A stretch of DNA of 64,000 nt from Pseudomonas pisciculturae (GTDB lineage Bacteria; Pseudomonadota; Gammaproteobacteria; Pseudomonadales; Pseudomonadaceae). Every line of letters starts with the position of its first letter. The first letter of the stretch is position 1. The notes under the pieces were generated by a model. That model was not told the origin of the DNA and ran no database searches. It worked only from the letters and a program-made list of their open reading frames with translations. The translations under genes were made by a program, and so were the position numbers. Below, piece by piece: positions 19,657-29,050 of this stretch. The DNA lies in the NCBI RefSeq assembly GCF_015461805.1, contig NZ_JACVZE010000004.1, positions 434,001-498,000 on the forward strand. The letters are read 5' to 3'.

Positions 19657-19757
19657 ATCGGGGGCAAGTCGAATCGTCGCACCGCCCCTCCCACACTTGA
19701 CCGCATACATCTTTTGGAATGAGGTCGAATGTGGGAGGGAGCTTGCCCCCGATGGCG
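19657..19757. repeat. REP pair, one arm of the long variant type
   Basis: The left arm carries the 16-base insert TCGAATCGTCGCACCG inside the REP core. The right arm is the common form (GTGGGAGGGAGCTTGCCCCC). The pair lies between the convergent ends of apt and recR. Confidence 0.85.
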
Positions 19758-19784
19758 GTGGGTCAGCCACTGAATCTTTTGACT

Positions 19785-20387
19785 TTACAGCGCGATGGGT
19801 TTGCGACCCGCGAAGGAATGCGCCAGCGTGCCGCCATCCACCAACTCCAGCTCCCCACCCAACGGCACGCCGTGGGCGATACGCGAAGTGATCAGGCCTT
19901 TGTTGCTCAACAGTTGGGCGATGTAATGGGCCGTGGCCTCACCTTCCACCGTGGGGTTGGTGGCCAGGATCACTTCGGTAAAGGTGCCCTGCTCTTCAAT
20001 ACGCGCCACCAACTGCGGAATACCGATAGCTTCCGGGCCCAGGCCGTCCAGCGGTGACAGGTGGCCCTTGAGCACAAAATAGCGCCCGCGGTAGCCGGTC
20101 TGCTCCACCGCGTACACGTCCATAGGGCCTTCCACCACGCACAGCAAGGTGTCGTCGCGGCGCGGGTCGGCGCATTGCGGGCAGAGGTCTTCCTCGGTGA
20201 GGGTGCGGCACTGGCGGCAGTGGCCAACGCCGGTCATGGCCTGGCTCAGGGCCTGGGCCAACCGGGTGCCACCGCTGCGGTCACGCTCCAGCAGTTGCAG
20301 CGCCATGCGCTGGGCGGTTTTCTGGCCCACGCCCGGCAAGGTGCGCAGGGCGTCGATCAGTTGGCGAATCAGGGGGCTGAAGCTCAT
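19785..20387 (-). CDS. recR: Recombination mediator RecR
   Basis: A 200-residue protein of the RecFOR pathway, which loads RecA on gapped DNA. It has an N-terminal HhH region ([17 protein letters not shown]), a four-cysteine zinc finger ([16 protein letters not shown]) and a Toprim domain ([12 protein letters not shown]). The ATG at 20387 ([11 protein letters not shown]) matches the family start; the open frame six codons upstream is dropped. It shares its strand with ybaB and dnaX, a conserved trio here interrupted by an oxidoreductase gene. Confidence 0.95.
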   Translation of the reverse strand: MSFSPLIRQLIDALRTLPGVGQKTAQRMALQLLERDRSGGTRLAQALSQAMTGVGHCRQCRTLTEEDLCPQCADPRRDDTLLCVVEGPMDVYAVEQTGYRGRYFVLKGHLSPLDGLGPEAIGIPQLVARIEEQGTFTEVILATNPTVEGEATAHYIAQLLSNKGLITSRIAHGVPLGGELELVDGGTLAHSFAGRKPIAL

Positions 20388-20453
20388 GGGCGAAGGGTCC
20401 GACAAAACAACGAGACGCGGTTTATACCCGCGCCTCGGATTAGCGTCAAATGC

Positions 20454-21488
20454 TCAATCCTGCGCGACCCGCACCACTAACTTGCCGAAGTTGCGCCCCT
20501 CAAGCAAACCGATAAAGGCTTCGGGCGCCTGTTCAAGGCCGTCCACCACGTCTTCACGGAATTTCACCTTGCCTTCACGCACCCACGGCGCCATGGCACT
20601 GATGAACTCCGGCTGACGGTCGCCGTAGTCGTCAAACACGATAAAGCCCTGGATGCGCACGCGTTTGGTCAACAAGGTGCGTTGCAGTGCCGGCAAGCGG
20701 TCCGGACCGCTGGGCGGCTGGTGGGCGTTGTAGCCGGCGATCAGCCCGCACAGCGGAATACGCGCCTTGGGGTTGAGCAGCGGCACCACCGCGTCGAACA
20801 CCTTGCCGCCGACGTTTTCGAAGTAGATGTCCACGCCCTTAAAGCAGGCCTGGGCCAATTCATCGGCAAAGTCATCGCTCTTGTGGTCGATACAGGCATC
20901 AAAACCCAGCTCGTCCACGACATAGCGGCACTTGTCGGCGCCGCCCGCGATACCCACGACGCGCAGGCCCTTGAGTTTGGCCACCTGCCCCACCACCGAG
21001 CCCACCGCGCCAGACGCCGCTGCCACCACCAGGGTTTCCCCGGCCTTTGGCTGGCCGATGTCCATCAGGCCCATGTAGGCGGTCATCCCCGGCATACCCA
21101 GCACACCGACCGCCATGGACGGGCTGGCCAGGCCCTTGGGTACCGGCATCAGGTTGCTGCCATCGGAAATACTGTGGCTCTGCCAGCCCGTCGAACCGAC
21201 CACCAAGTCACCGACTTCGAACTTGGGATTACGCGATTGCTCGATACGGCTTACAGCCCCGCCGGTCATCACGTCGTCGATTTCCACAGGCGCTGCGTAG
21301 GACGGTGCATCGCTCATGCGTCCGCGCATATAGGGGTCGAGGGACAGGTACAGGGTCTTGAGCAACACCTGGCCGTCTGCCAACTCCGGCAGGTTGATAC
21401 GCTCCAGGCGGAAGTTTTCCGGGGTTGGCGCACCTTGGGGGCGTGAGACCAGGACAATGCGCTGGTTCAAAATCGGTTGTTGAGGCAT
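20454..21488 (-). CDS. NADP-dependent MDR oxidoreductase (CurA/leukotriene B4 dehydrogenase-like)
   Basis: A 344-residue zinc-independent medium-chain reductase. The Rossmann segment TLVVAAASGAVGSVVGQVAK is at about 150-169, followed by GIAGGADKCRYV for NADPH. The N-terminus (NQRIVLVSRPQGAPTPENF) and the C-terminal FREDVVDGLEQAPEAF are typical of the CurA/PTGR1 group, which reduces the double bond of alpha,beta-unsaturated carbonyls. The ATG at 21488 follows an AGGAG-type site on the minus strand. It sits between ybaB and recR, and no functional link to them is evident. Confidence 0.88.
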   Translation of the reverse strand: MPQQPILNQRIVLVSRPQGAPTPENFRLERINLPELADGQVLLKTLYLSLDPYMRGRMSDAPSYAAPVEIDDVMTGGAVSRIEQSRNPKFEVGDLVVGSTGWQSHSISDGSNLMPVPKGLASPSMAVGVLGMPGMTAYMGLMDIGQPKAGETLVVAAASGAVGSVVGQVAKLKGLRVVGIAGGADKCRYVVDELGFDACIDHKSDDFADELAQACFKGVDIYFENVGGKVFDAVVPLLNPKARIPLCGLIAGYNAHQPPSGPDRLPALQRTLLTKRVRIQGFIVFDDYGDRQPEFISAMAPWVREGKVKFREDVVDGLEQAPEAFIGLLEGRNFGKLVVRVAQD

Positions 21489-21620
21489 CAGGGGCTCCTT
21501 TATCGAATCCATCGGTATAGGGTGCAGACCCTATTTGGGGTGCCAGGGTTCTATTGGATCAGCACATACAAAAATGCCAGGCACTGGGCCTGGCATTGGA
21601 GCATAGCTAACGCTCACCAA

Positions 21621-21959
21621 TCAGAACGGCAGCTTCATGCCCGGCGGCAGTTGCATGCCAGCGGTCACGCCGCCCATTTTTTCCTGGCTGTTGGCTTCGA
21701 TCTTGCGCACGGCATCGTTGACGGCCGCGGCGAACAGCGCTTCGAGCATTTCCAGGTCATCTTCGCCCACACCTGGCAGTACGCTTGGGTCGATGCTCAC
21801 GCGCTTGATGTCGTGACGACCGGTCATGACCACGCTGACCATATCGCCACCGGCTTTACCGGTGACTTCGGCGTTGGCCAGTTCTTCCTGCATCTTGGCC
21901 ATTTTTTCCTGCATCTGCTGCGCCTGCTTCATCAGGCCGGCCATGCCACCTTTCATCAT
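21621..21959 (-). CDS. ybaB: Nucleoid-associated protein YbaB/EbfC
   Basis: A 112-residue DNA-binding protein of the YbaB/EbfC family. An N-terminal amphipathic helix ([20 protein letters not shown]) is followed by the [27 protein letters not shown] core. It starts with two adjacent ATGs; the upstream one is given. It lies 44 bp after dnaX on the same strand, the standard dnaX-ybaB-recR order. Confidence 0.95.
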
Positions 21960-22003
21960 GGGGAATTACCTCAAAGTACGTGGATCAAGTAAGTAGCCCG
22001 GTG

Positions 22004-24043
22004 TCAGGACGCCTGGGGCACCGGGGCTTCGACAGGTTCAATAGTATCGTGACGGACGACCGCACCGAACTGTTGCATCATTTGTTGGATAAGCGGGTCG
22101 CCATGGATCGAGTCTTCAGCTTCGCGCTGGCGGTTGATACGTCGGCGGGTCGCGGCCTGGGCGGGGGTTTCCTGCTCGGGCTTGATCAACTCGATGGCGA
22201 TGGTCAGCGTGCGCTCATGGTACTGGTTCAGGGCATCGTTGAGGCGACGTTGCTGGGTGGCGTTGAACAGGGCGCTGTGGGCCGGGTCCAGGTGCAACAG
22301 CCAGTGGTCGCCGTCGATGGAGATCAGGGTGCAGTTGGCGGCGATGCTGCCGGTCATGCCCGAGATCGGCAGTTTCGGGAACAACTCCAGCCATTGCAGG
22401 GCAAGACCGGTGGCCGGCGCCGCAGCGGGTTCGGCCTCGGGCTCGGGGGCCGGCTCGGCAGTGTGCTCGCTGGCCAGGTCGTCCAGGTAGCTATAGGCCG
22501 AATCCATGTCCGGCTCGATGTAGTCTTCGTCCAGCGGCGGCTCGTCATCGTCGATAGCGGGAACGGCTGCTTCAACCTGGGCGACGGTCGGTTCGGGCAC
22601 GGGCGCAGAAACCCACTCCGGCGCGGCGGGCACGACGCTGTCTGGGGTTGGCGCAGGCATCGGCGTCAATTCTGGCTGCTCGCCGATGGTTTCCAACACA
22701 GGCTCTACGGCGGGTTGCAGCTCGACTTCGGCCTCAGCCTCGGCTTCTACCGGGTCATTCCACGGCAGATCGACAACAGGCTCAGGCTCGCCAACCGGTT
22801 CCGGTTTTACCTCGACTACAGGCGCAGGCTCAGGAGCCTGAACAGGCGCAGCAACTACTGGCGCGACGACCGCCGCGCCAGCCACGGATTTGGCGGAATC
22901 AACTGTGGCCTGGCTGATCCCCACTGGCTTTAGCGGCTGTCTCGGCGCGTCTGCCGAGTCGGCTGGCCGGAACGCCAGCATCCGCAGCAGGACCATTTCA
23001 AAACCGCCACGCGGGTCCGGTGCCAGGGGCAAGTCCCTGCGGCCGATCAGGCCCATCTGGTAGTAGAACTGCACATCTTCGGCCGGCAGCGCCTGGGCCA
23101 GAGCCAACACGCGGTCGCGGTCACCATGACCGTTGTCGACCCCTTCAGGCAGCGCCTGGGCGATGGCCACGCGGTGCAGCACGTTGAGAATTTCCGAGAG
23201 CACGCCGTTCCAGTCCGGGCCTTGCTCCGACAGGTGGCGCACGGCTTCTAGCAACGCCTTGGCGTCGCCCTCGATCAGCGCGTGTAGCACATCGAAGACC
23301 TGGCCGTGGTCGAGGGTGCCAAGCATGGCGCGCACATCGGCGGCCATGACCTTGCCTTCACCAAAGGCGATGGCCTGGTCGGTGAGGCTCATGGCATCAC
23401 GCATCGACCCATCGGCGGCACGACCGAGCAGCCACAGCGCGTCGTCTTCGAACGGTACGTTCTCGACGCCCAGCACGTGGGTCAAATGCTCGACCACGCG
23501 CTCGGGGGTCATGTTTTTCAGGGAGAACTGCAGGCATCGCGACAGAATGGTTGCAGGAAGTTTCTGCGGGTCGGTGGTGGCCAGGATGAATTTGACGTAG
23601 GGCGGCGGCTCTTCCAGGGTTTTCAACAGGGCGTTGAAGGAGTGGCTGGACAGCATGTGCACTTCGTCGATCAGGTAGACCTTGAAGCGGCCACGGCTTG
23701 GCGCGTACTGCACGTTGTCGAGCAACTCGCGGGTGTCTTCGACCTTGGTGCGGCTCGCGGCGTCGATCTCGATCAGGTCGACGAAGCGGCCTTCGTCGAT
23801 TTCCCGGCACACCGAGCAGGTGCCGCAAGGCGTGGAAGTGATACCGGTTTCACAGTTCAGGCATTTGGCGATGATGCGCGCAATGGTGGTCTTGCCCACC
23901 CCACGGGTACCGGTGAACAGGTAGGCGTGGTGCAGCCGCTGGCTGTCCAAGGCATTGATCAGAGCCTTGAGCACATGGGTCTGGCCGACCATTTCGCGGA
24001 ACGAGCGCGGACGCCATTTACGTGCAAGAACCTGATAACTCAT
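22004..24043 (-). CDS. dnaX: DNA polymerase III tau subunit DnaX
   Basis: A 679-residue clamp-loader subunit. The Walker A GTRGVGKT is at 45-52, the zinc-binding cysteines follow (CLNCETGITSTPCGTCSVC, 61-79), and Walker B and SRC motifs (LIDEVHMLS, LSRCLQF) are present. A long Pro/Ala/Glu/Val-rich linker spans roughly residues 365-535, before the tau C-terminal domain that binds polymerase and helicase. The start is the ATG at 24043 (MSYQVLARKWRP); the open frame further upstream is not family-like. No A-AAA-AAG slippery site was seen, so how or whether the short gamma form is made is not evident. Confidence 0.95.
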   Translation of the reverse strand: MSYQVLARKWRPRSFREMVGQTHVLKALINALDSQRLHHAYLFTGTRGVGKTTIARIIAKCLNCETGITSTPCGTCSVCREIDEGRFVDLIEIDAASRTKVEDTRELLDNVQYAPSRGRFKVYLIDEVHMLSSHSFNALLKTLEEPPPYVKFILATTDPQKLPATILSRCLQFSLKNMTPERVVEHLTHVLGVENVPFEDDALWLLGRAADGSMRDAMSLTDQAIAFGEGKVMAADVRAMLGTLDHGQVFDVLHALIEGDAKALLEAVRHLSEQGPDWNGVLSEILNVLHRVAIAQALPEGVDNGHGDRDRVLALAQALPAEDVQFYYQMGLIGRRDLPLAPDPRGGFEMVLLRMLAFRPADSADAPRQPLKPVGISQATVDSAKSVAGAAVVAPVVAAPVQAPEPAPVVEVKPEPVGEPEPVVDLPWNDPVEAEAEAEVELQPAVEPVLETIGEQPELTPMPAPTPDSVVPAAPEWVSAPVPEPTVAQVEAAVPAIDDDEPPLDEDYIEPDMDSAYSYLDDLASEHTAEPAPEPEAEPAAAPATGLALQWLELFPKLPISGMTGSIAANCTLISIDGDHWLLHLDPAHSALFNATQQRRLNDALNQYHERTLTIAIELIKPEQETPAQAATRRRINRQREAEDSIHGDPLIQQMMQQFGAVVRHDTIEPVEAPVPQAS

Positions 24044-24176
24044 CGAAAACCGTCGCAACTGGGAAACAGAAGCCGGTAATGCTAGCGGAGCAAGGGGGAA
24101 ATTGCATCCGGCACGCTCGCCTAATCTGACTAAGCTCATCGCACTGGCCTTGAAAAGGCCTGAACCCGGAGAGTGT

Positions 24177-24935
24177 ATGCGCGTAGTCCTGGGCGCTTTA
24201 TGGATAATCACCACGGCAAGCCTGGCGGCACCCGCACCGCTGCGTTTTTCGGTTTCCGACAGTTGGGCGATGCCCATGGTGCAACTGGACAACGGCCAGC
24301 CCACCCAAGGCATCCTGTATGACCTGATGTCGAGCCTGGCTACCCAGGTCGGGCACCCGGCCGAGTTCCACGTACTGGCCCGTGCGCGCATCGCAGCGGC
24401 CATGGAGCACGGCGACATTGATGTGCGTTGCTATGTCGCCCAGGCCTGGGTCGACAACATGTCCGGCGACTACACGTGGAGCATACCGCTGTGGGTGCAG
24501 CGCAACCTGCTGGTTGCCACCCACGTCCCGACGCAAGCGGTGCAGGTCGACACACTGGCGCCGCAGTTGATTGGCACCGTGCTCAACTACCGCTACGCCA
24601 CCCTAGAACCATTGTTTGCCAGCGGCCAGCTCACCCGCGACGACGCGCGCAGTGAAGAACAGGTGCTGCACAAGTTGGTGGCTGGGCGCTTCAAGTACGC
24701 GGTCACCAATGAATGGATCCTGGAGCGGTTCAACCAGCACCTGCCGCCCGGTCGACGCCTGCATAAAATCGCCGTAATCGATGAACAGAGCCTGGGCTGT
24801 ACCGTACGCAACGACCCAAATGTGCCGGTGCAGCGCATTTTGCGCACGCTGTTGCGGATGAAGATGTCTGGCGAGATTGACGACATTATCAAGCTGTACA
24901 CCGGAGAGAGCGCATCCAGTGTTTCTCCAGACTGA
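24177..24935 (+). CDS. Periplasmic solute-binding protein, amino-acid ABC transporter type (SBP family 3)
   Basis: A 252-residue secreted protein. Residues 1-18 look like a signal peptide (MRVVLGALWIITTASLAA). The remainder fits the type II periplasmic binding-protein fold (LRFSVSDSWAMPMVQLDNGQ, GILYDLMSSLATQVG). No permease or ATPase genes lie nearby, so it may be a stand-alone sensor or orphan binding protein. The ATG at 24177 follows a CGGAGAG site. Its last 47 bp overlap the convergent EamA gene. Confidence 0.75.
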   Translation: MRVVLGALWIITTASLAAPAPLRFSVSDSWAMPMVQLDNGQPTQGILYDLMSSLATQVGHPAEFHVLARARIAAAMEHGDIDVRCYVAQAWVDNMSGDYTWSIPLWVQRNLLVATHVPTQAVQVDTLAPQLIGTVLNYRYATLEPLFASGQLTRDDARSEEQVLHKLVAGRFKYAVTNEWILERFNQHLPPGRRLHKIAVIDEQSLGCTVRNDPNVPVQRILRTLLRMKMSGEIDDIIKLYTGESASSVSPD

Positions 24936-25785
24936 CTGCCGCCACACTGGCCAGTACGATCACCCCGCCCATCACGACCTGCAAGGCAATAGGCTCACCG
25001 AGCAAGGTCGCCGCCATCAGCATCGCCACTGGCGGGATCAGGTACATCGCCACCGACGCCCGGCTGACGTCGACATGTTTCAACACATAACCCCAGGCCA
25101 GGTAGGCCAGGGCACTCGGGAAGATGCCCAGCACCAGCACCGCCAGGTTCTGGGCCAACGGCGCCTGTATCACGGCGGCGGGCAGGCCCGGCAGGTTCAC
25201 CAGGAGCATCAAGGTGCCCGCCCACACCATGTAGCACGCCATGGTCAACGGGCTGTAGCGATGGGCGTAGCGTTTCTGGATGGCGAAATACACGCTCCAC
25301 GCCACCGCCGCCAGCAGGATCAGCAAGCCGCGGGGGTCAATATCGCCCAGGCCATGATCGCCCCAGATCACCACCAGCACACCGAGCAACCCCAGCAGCA
25401 CACAGCCCCAGCGCCAGGCGCTGACCCGCTCGTTCAAGCAAAAAAACGCGATCAGCACGCTGAACAGCGGCGCCGACTGCGCCAGTACGCTGGAGGCCGC
25501 CGCCGTAACGAATTGCTGCCCGTAGTTGAGGCTGGTGTGGTGCAGGAACACCCCGAAAAAACCCAGCACCAGTAGCCATGGCAAATCCCGCAGGTTCGGT
25601 CGGCCGATCCCCATCACCAACGCCACCCCAGCCATAAACACCGACGCAATCAAGAACCGCAGCAGCGCCAACTGTCCTGGGCTGTAGCTGTGCAGCCCCA
25701 TGTGTACGCCAATTGGCGAATAGGCCCAACAGAGGATGACGCTGGCAATGACTAGCGTAAGCTTCACGGGTGACGGAGGATTCAT
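24889..25785 (-). CDS. DMT-superfamily exporter (EamA domains)
   Basis: A 298-residue membrane protein with about ten helices and two tandem EamA repeats (roughly 8-140 and 150-285). The second repeat holds FPSALAYLAWGYVLKHVDVSRAS, a typical EamA end. Such proteins export metabolites or amino acids; the substrate is unknown. The ATG at 25785 (MNPPSPVKLTLV) is chosen. It is divergent from a LysR regulator at 25888, the usual layout for a regulator controlling its neighbouring exporter. Confidence 0.85.
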   Translation of the reverse strand: MNPPSPVKLTLVIASVILCWAYSPIGVHMGLHSYSPGQLALLRFLIASVFMAGVALVMGIGRPNLRDLPWLLVLGFFGVFLHHTSLNYGQQFVTAAASSVLAQSAPLFSVLIAFFCLNERVSAWRWGCVLLGLLGVLVVIWGDHGLGDIDPRGLLILLAAVAWSVYFAIQKRYAHRYSPLTMACYMVWAGTLMLLVNLPGLPAAVIQAPLAQNLAVLVLGIFPSALAYLAWGYVLKHVDVSRASVAMYLIPPVAMLMAATLLGEPIALQVVMGGVIVLASVAAVSLEKHWMRSLRCTA

Positions 25786-25887
25786 CGACGGTATCCAGAA
25801 ACGGAGAAGGAATACCGTCAGTCTTGAGCCGGGCAAGGCCTAGGACAATTAACCGTTTCTGACTTCTGAAATCACTGGAACTGAACA

Positions 25888-26751
25888 ATGGAACTGGCCC
25901 AACTGAAAATGGTGCGAGCCGTGGCGCAAACCGGCAGCGTGGCCCAGGCTGCCGTGCAACTGCATTGCGTACCGTCCAATATCACCACGCGCATCAAGCA
26001 ACTGGAAAACGAGTTGGGCACCCCGCTGTTTATCCGCGCAGGGCGTGGGCTGGCCATCAGTGCCGCCGGTGAGATCTTTCTGGAGTACTGCGAGCGCATA
26101 CTGGCGCTTGTGGATGAATCCAAACGCGCCGTCGATGCCAACGCCATCCCCCGTGGCACGTTGCGCATCGGTGCGGTGGAGTCCAGCGCCAGCGGGCGGC
26201 TGCCGCCCTTGCTGGCGGAATATCACCGACGCTACCCGCACGTCAGCCTCGAACTGGTGACCGGCGCCTGGGGCCAGTTGCTCGATGACTTGCAACACCA
26301 CCGCCTGGACGTGGCGCTGGTGGCGTCTGGCGGCAAACGCGCCAAGCTCGAACACAGCGTGGTCTACAGCGAACGGCTGGTGCTGATCGCCAGCGCTTCC
26401 AGCGAACCGATCCGCAGCGCCGCCGACCTGGCTGGCCGCACCCTGCTGGTGTGGCCGCCCGGCTGCCCTTACCGCGCAGCGCTGGAAAACTGGGTCAAGC
26501 CACACGACTTCAAGCCCGGCATTGCCAGCTATGCCAGTTGGGGCACGATTATTGGTTGCGTGAGTGCGGGGATCGGCGTGGCGTTGGCGCCAGAGGGCAT
26601 CCTGGCGCGCTATGAGCAGGCCACTCAATTGTCATCCTATCGGTTTGAGGAGTTGCAGGCGGTGGACAACCTATTGTTTTGGCACAAAGACACACAACGC
26701 CACCTCGCCCGTGATGCGTTTGCCGGCTTGCTGCGAGAGACTTTCGGCTAA
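25888..26751 (+). CDS. LysR-family transcriptional regulator
   Basis: A 287-residue LTTR. The N-terminal winged helix-turn-helix (residues 1-60, MELAQLKMVRAVAQTGSVAQ onward, TTRIKQLENELGTPLFIR) is followed by a substrate-binding domain starting at about residue 90 (LRIGAVESSASGRLPPLL). It is divergent from the EamA exporter with about 100 bp between them, so it probably controls that gene and itself. The inducer is unknown. Confidence 0.9.
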   Translation: MELAQLKMVRAVAQTGSVAQAAVQLHCVPSNITTRIKQLENELGTPLFIRAGRGLAISAAGEIFLEYCERILALVDESKRAVDANAIPRGTLRIGAVESSASGRLPPLLAEYHRRYPHVSLELVTGAWGQLLDDLQHHRLDVALVASGGKRAKLEHSVVYSERLVLIASASSEPIRSAADLAGRTLLVWPPGCPYRAALENWVKPHDFKPGIASYASWGTIIGCVSAGIGVALAPEGILARYEQATQLSSYRFEELQAVDNLLFWHKDTQRHLARDAFAGLLRETFG

Positions 26752-26812
26752 CCAGCAACATCTTGTTTCATGTATCCTTCCGCGCAATTAATTCAAAATG
26801 TAAGGGACTACC

Positions 26813-27715
26813 ATGAATTACTTCCGCCTGCTAATGGTGGCGGCCGCCCTGAGCCTGCCTGTTGCGCCCGCTTTTGCTGCCAAGCCACCCGCCCCCGTCG
26901 AAGAAAGCGCGCCTGCCGAAACCGCTGAGAACTTCCTCGCTTCGCTCAAGCAAAAGACCGGCACCGTTACCCTGCCCAGTGGCATTGCCACCCTCAAGCT
27001 CAACGACGAGTTCTATTACCTCGACCCTGCCGACACCGAGCGCCTGCTGACCGACGGCTGGGGCAACCCGCCGGGCTTCAAGACCCTGGGCATGATCGTG
27101 CCGAAAGCTGTCAGCCCATTGTCAGAACGCGGATGGGGCGTGATCGTCAGCTACAAGGCCGACGGCCACATTTCTGACGAGGACGCGGCAAAAATCGACT
27201 ACGCCGACCTGCTCAAGCAAATGCAGGAAGAAGACGAAGCCGACAACGCAGAGCGTCAGAAACAAGGCTACGCCGGCCTGCACCTGTTGGGCTGGGCCGA
27301 GCCGCCGCACTACGACGACACCACCCACAAGATGTACTGGGCCCGCGAGCTGAAAGCCGACGATGCCGAGCAGAACACCCTCAACTACAGCATTCGTGTG
27401 CTGGGGCGTGAAGGTGTGCTGGAACTCAACGCCGTTGCCGCCATGGCCGACCTGCCCACTATCAAGCAGGAACTGCCCAAGGTACTGGCCTTTACCAACT
27501 TCACCGACGGCAACCTGTACACCGACTTCAATCCGAAAACCGACAAGCTGGCCACCTACGGCTTGGCAGCACTGGTCGCCGGCGGGATCGCGGCCAAGGC
27601 CGGGCTGTTTGCCAAGATCGGTATCTTCCTGCTGGCGGCGAAGAAGTTTCTGGTGATCGGCGTCGTGGCGCTGTTCGCGGTGATCCGCAAGTTGTTCAAT
27701 CGCAACAAGGCTTAA
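26813..27715 (+). CDS. DUF2167 membrane protein
   Basis: A 300-residue secreted or membrane protein of the DUF2167 family. Signal peptide at residues 1-22 (ending AFA). The conserved body includes GWGVIVSYKADGHISDEDA and LHLLGWAEPPHYDDTTHKMYWA. One or two C-terminal helices (about 245-290) are followed by a basic tail (RKLFNRNKA). The function of DUF2167 proteins is not established. A strong terminator follows directly. Confidence 0.85.
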   Translation: MNYFRLLMVAAALSLPVAPAFAAKPPAPVEESAPAETAENFLASLKQKTGTVTLPSGIATLKLNDEFYYLDPADTERLLTDGWGNPPGFKTLGMIVPKAVSPLSERGWGVIVSYKADGHISDEDAAKIDYADLLKQMQEEDEADNAERQKQGYAGLHLLGWAEPPHYDDTTHKMYWARELKADDAEQNTLNYSIRVLGREGVLELNAVAAMADLPTIKQELPKVLAFTNFTDGNLYTDFNPKTDKLATYGLAALVAGGIAAKAGLFAKIGIFLLAAKKFLVIGVVALFAVIRKLFNRNKA

Positions 27716-27730
27716 ACCCATCCCCATGAA

Positions 27731-27768
27731 AACGCCGCAACGGGCCAAGCCCGTTGCGGCGTTTTTTT
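27731..27768 (+). terminator. Rho-independent terminator after the DUF2167 gene
   Basis: A perfect 14-bp stem (AACGCCGCAACGGG pairing with CCCGTTGCGGCGTT) with a five-base loop, followed by a T-run. On the minus strand the matching A-tract side is short, so it mainly serves the plus-strand gene. The convergent lipoprotein gene ends at its edge. Confidence 0.92.
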
Positions 27769-28369
27769 ATGGGTTCAATTCTGCGCCGGGGCACGGGTTG
27801 ACGATGGCGAACTCATCCACATTCGCCATCCCCGGCGTATAACCGGGCCTTGTGACATAGCGCGTGACCTTGCGACCGGTGAGCTTCACAAAAGAGCCCT
27901 CGACACCCGTGAACACCTTCTGCTGCTTGCCGGTCAGGTAATCGAAGATCTTCAATTTCATTGGGATATTCATCTGACCACCCGGCGTGATGGGCGCCAG
28001 CATGAAGGCGTCGCTTTTGGTGAACACATAGAAGATTTCGGGCTTGTCACGACCCTCCGTCACCTTCGCGCACATCACCTCATCGACTTTCAGGGTTCTA
28101 ACCGGCACGTAGGTTTTGTTCTGATAGAGGCTGAGAATAAACCCCTGCTTGGTCAGCACACCCAACCCCTGAGTGGCGGTACAAATCTCTGCCAGCCCAT
28201 AGGTATAGGGGCACCAGTTGGTTTCGGTGATGCCGATGATATCGGCCGGCGCAACGCCCAGATCGTGTTCGATGCGAGCCCGGTCTTCGGGGCTTTGATA
28301 GGGGATCATCACGCAGCCGGGCAAACCCAGCACCAGTGCGGACAATAGAACGAGGGACGAAAAACGCAT
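27767..28369 (-). CDS. Putative lipoprotein of unknown function
   Basis: A 200-residue protein, family not recognised. The N-terminus MRFSSLVLLSALVLGLPGC is a lipoprotein signal with lipobox LPGC, so it should be anchored in a membrane facing the periplasm. The mature part has several cysteines (NWCPYTYGLAEIC, EVMCAK, NPCPG) and no clear motif. It is the last of three same-strand genes, after a secreted protein and a muramidase, but separated from them by about 90 bp. Confidence 0.7.
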   Translation of the reverse strand: MRFSSLVLLSALVLGLPGCVMIPYQSPEDRARIEHDLGVAPADIIGITETNWCPYTYGLAEICTATQGLGVLTKQGFILSLYQNKTYVPVRTLKVDEVMCAKVTEGRDKPEIFYVFTKSDAFMLAPITPGGQMNIPMKLKIFDYLTGKQQKVFTGVEGSFVKLTGRKVTRYVTRPGYTPGMANVDEFAIVNPCPGAELNP

Positions 28370-28458
28370 GCGGGACCTCCATGTCTACGGGAGGCGCATC
28401 CTACGCGAGTCGGCCGCCGGTAAGACAGCCGACTTTAAGTGATTGCAGGTGGCGTGGC

Positions 28459-29049
28459 TTAGCCTTTGGGCGCTGCCAGGCGACGGTATTGATCCTGGCT
28501 GATCCAGCCGGTGAACGAGCGGTCATCGGCGTTGATGAACTCGACCTGGGCCCAGCCATTCTTGAAGGCCAGTACGCCGACCACATCGTCCTTGACGATA
28601 TAAGGGCGCTTGGAGGCCTTGGCAGTTGGGGTTTTCAGCAGGTAGGCCTTGTCCGCAGACACCGTGACCAAGCCGATCCATTTTTTGTTGGCGGTCTGGG
28701 TCAGGTCCAGGCCGGTAGCGATCTCCGGCATCAACACATTGATGCAACCGGGATGCTGACGGCCCTGCTCCACAGTCAAGGTCACGCCATCGGACGAAGG
28801 CGCCACGCTGCCGGGATAGGCATCATCGAGCCAAGTGGTCAGCGCGCCGGGCTTGCCTTGCAAGAAGAACGCGCAACTGCGGGTAACGCCCTCGCCCATG
28901 GATTCGGAGTAGAAACCCTCAACCTTTTGATCCGGCGTCACCGCCAGCATCAGCCCTTCGTACTTGCCCGAATGCAATGCGCTGGACCCGGCAAACGCAG
29001 GCACTACGCTAAACAACGACAACACACCCACTGCCAGAAAACGGATCAT
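28459..29049 (-). CDS. Secreted SH3-like protein, candidate immunity partner of the upstream muramidase
   Basis: A 196-residue protein with a Sec signal peptide (residues 1-20, ending AFA). The C-terminal half (AYLLKTPTAKASKRPYIVKD through GWAQVEFINADDRSFTGWIS) resembles a bacterial SH3 domain. Its ATG lies one base after the stop of the muramidase gene, so the two are translationally coupled. A periplasmic protein made together with a cell-wall hydrolase could protect the producer. That role is inferred from context only. Confidence 0.6.
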   Translation of the reverse strand: MIRFLAVGVLSLFSVVPAFAGSSALHSGKYEGLMLAVTPDQKVEGFYSESMGEGVTRSCAFFLQGKPGALTTWLDDAYPGSVAPSSDGVTLTVEQGRQHPGCINVLMPEIATGLDLTQTANKKWIGLVTVSADKAYLLKTPTAKASKRPYIVKDDVVGVLAFKNGWAQVEFINADDRSFTGWISQDQYRRLAAPKG

Positions 29050-29050
29050 C

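Noticed and set aside
22004..24043. Programmed frameshift in dnaX
   Set aside because: No A-AAA-AAG or similar slippery run with a following hairpin was found in the expected region.
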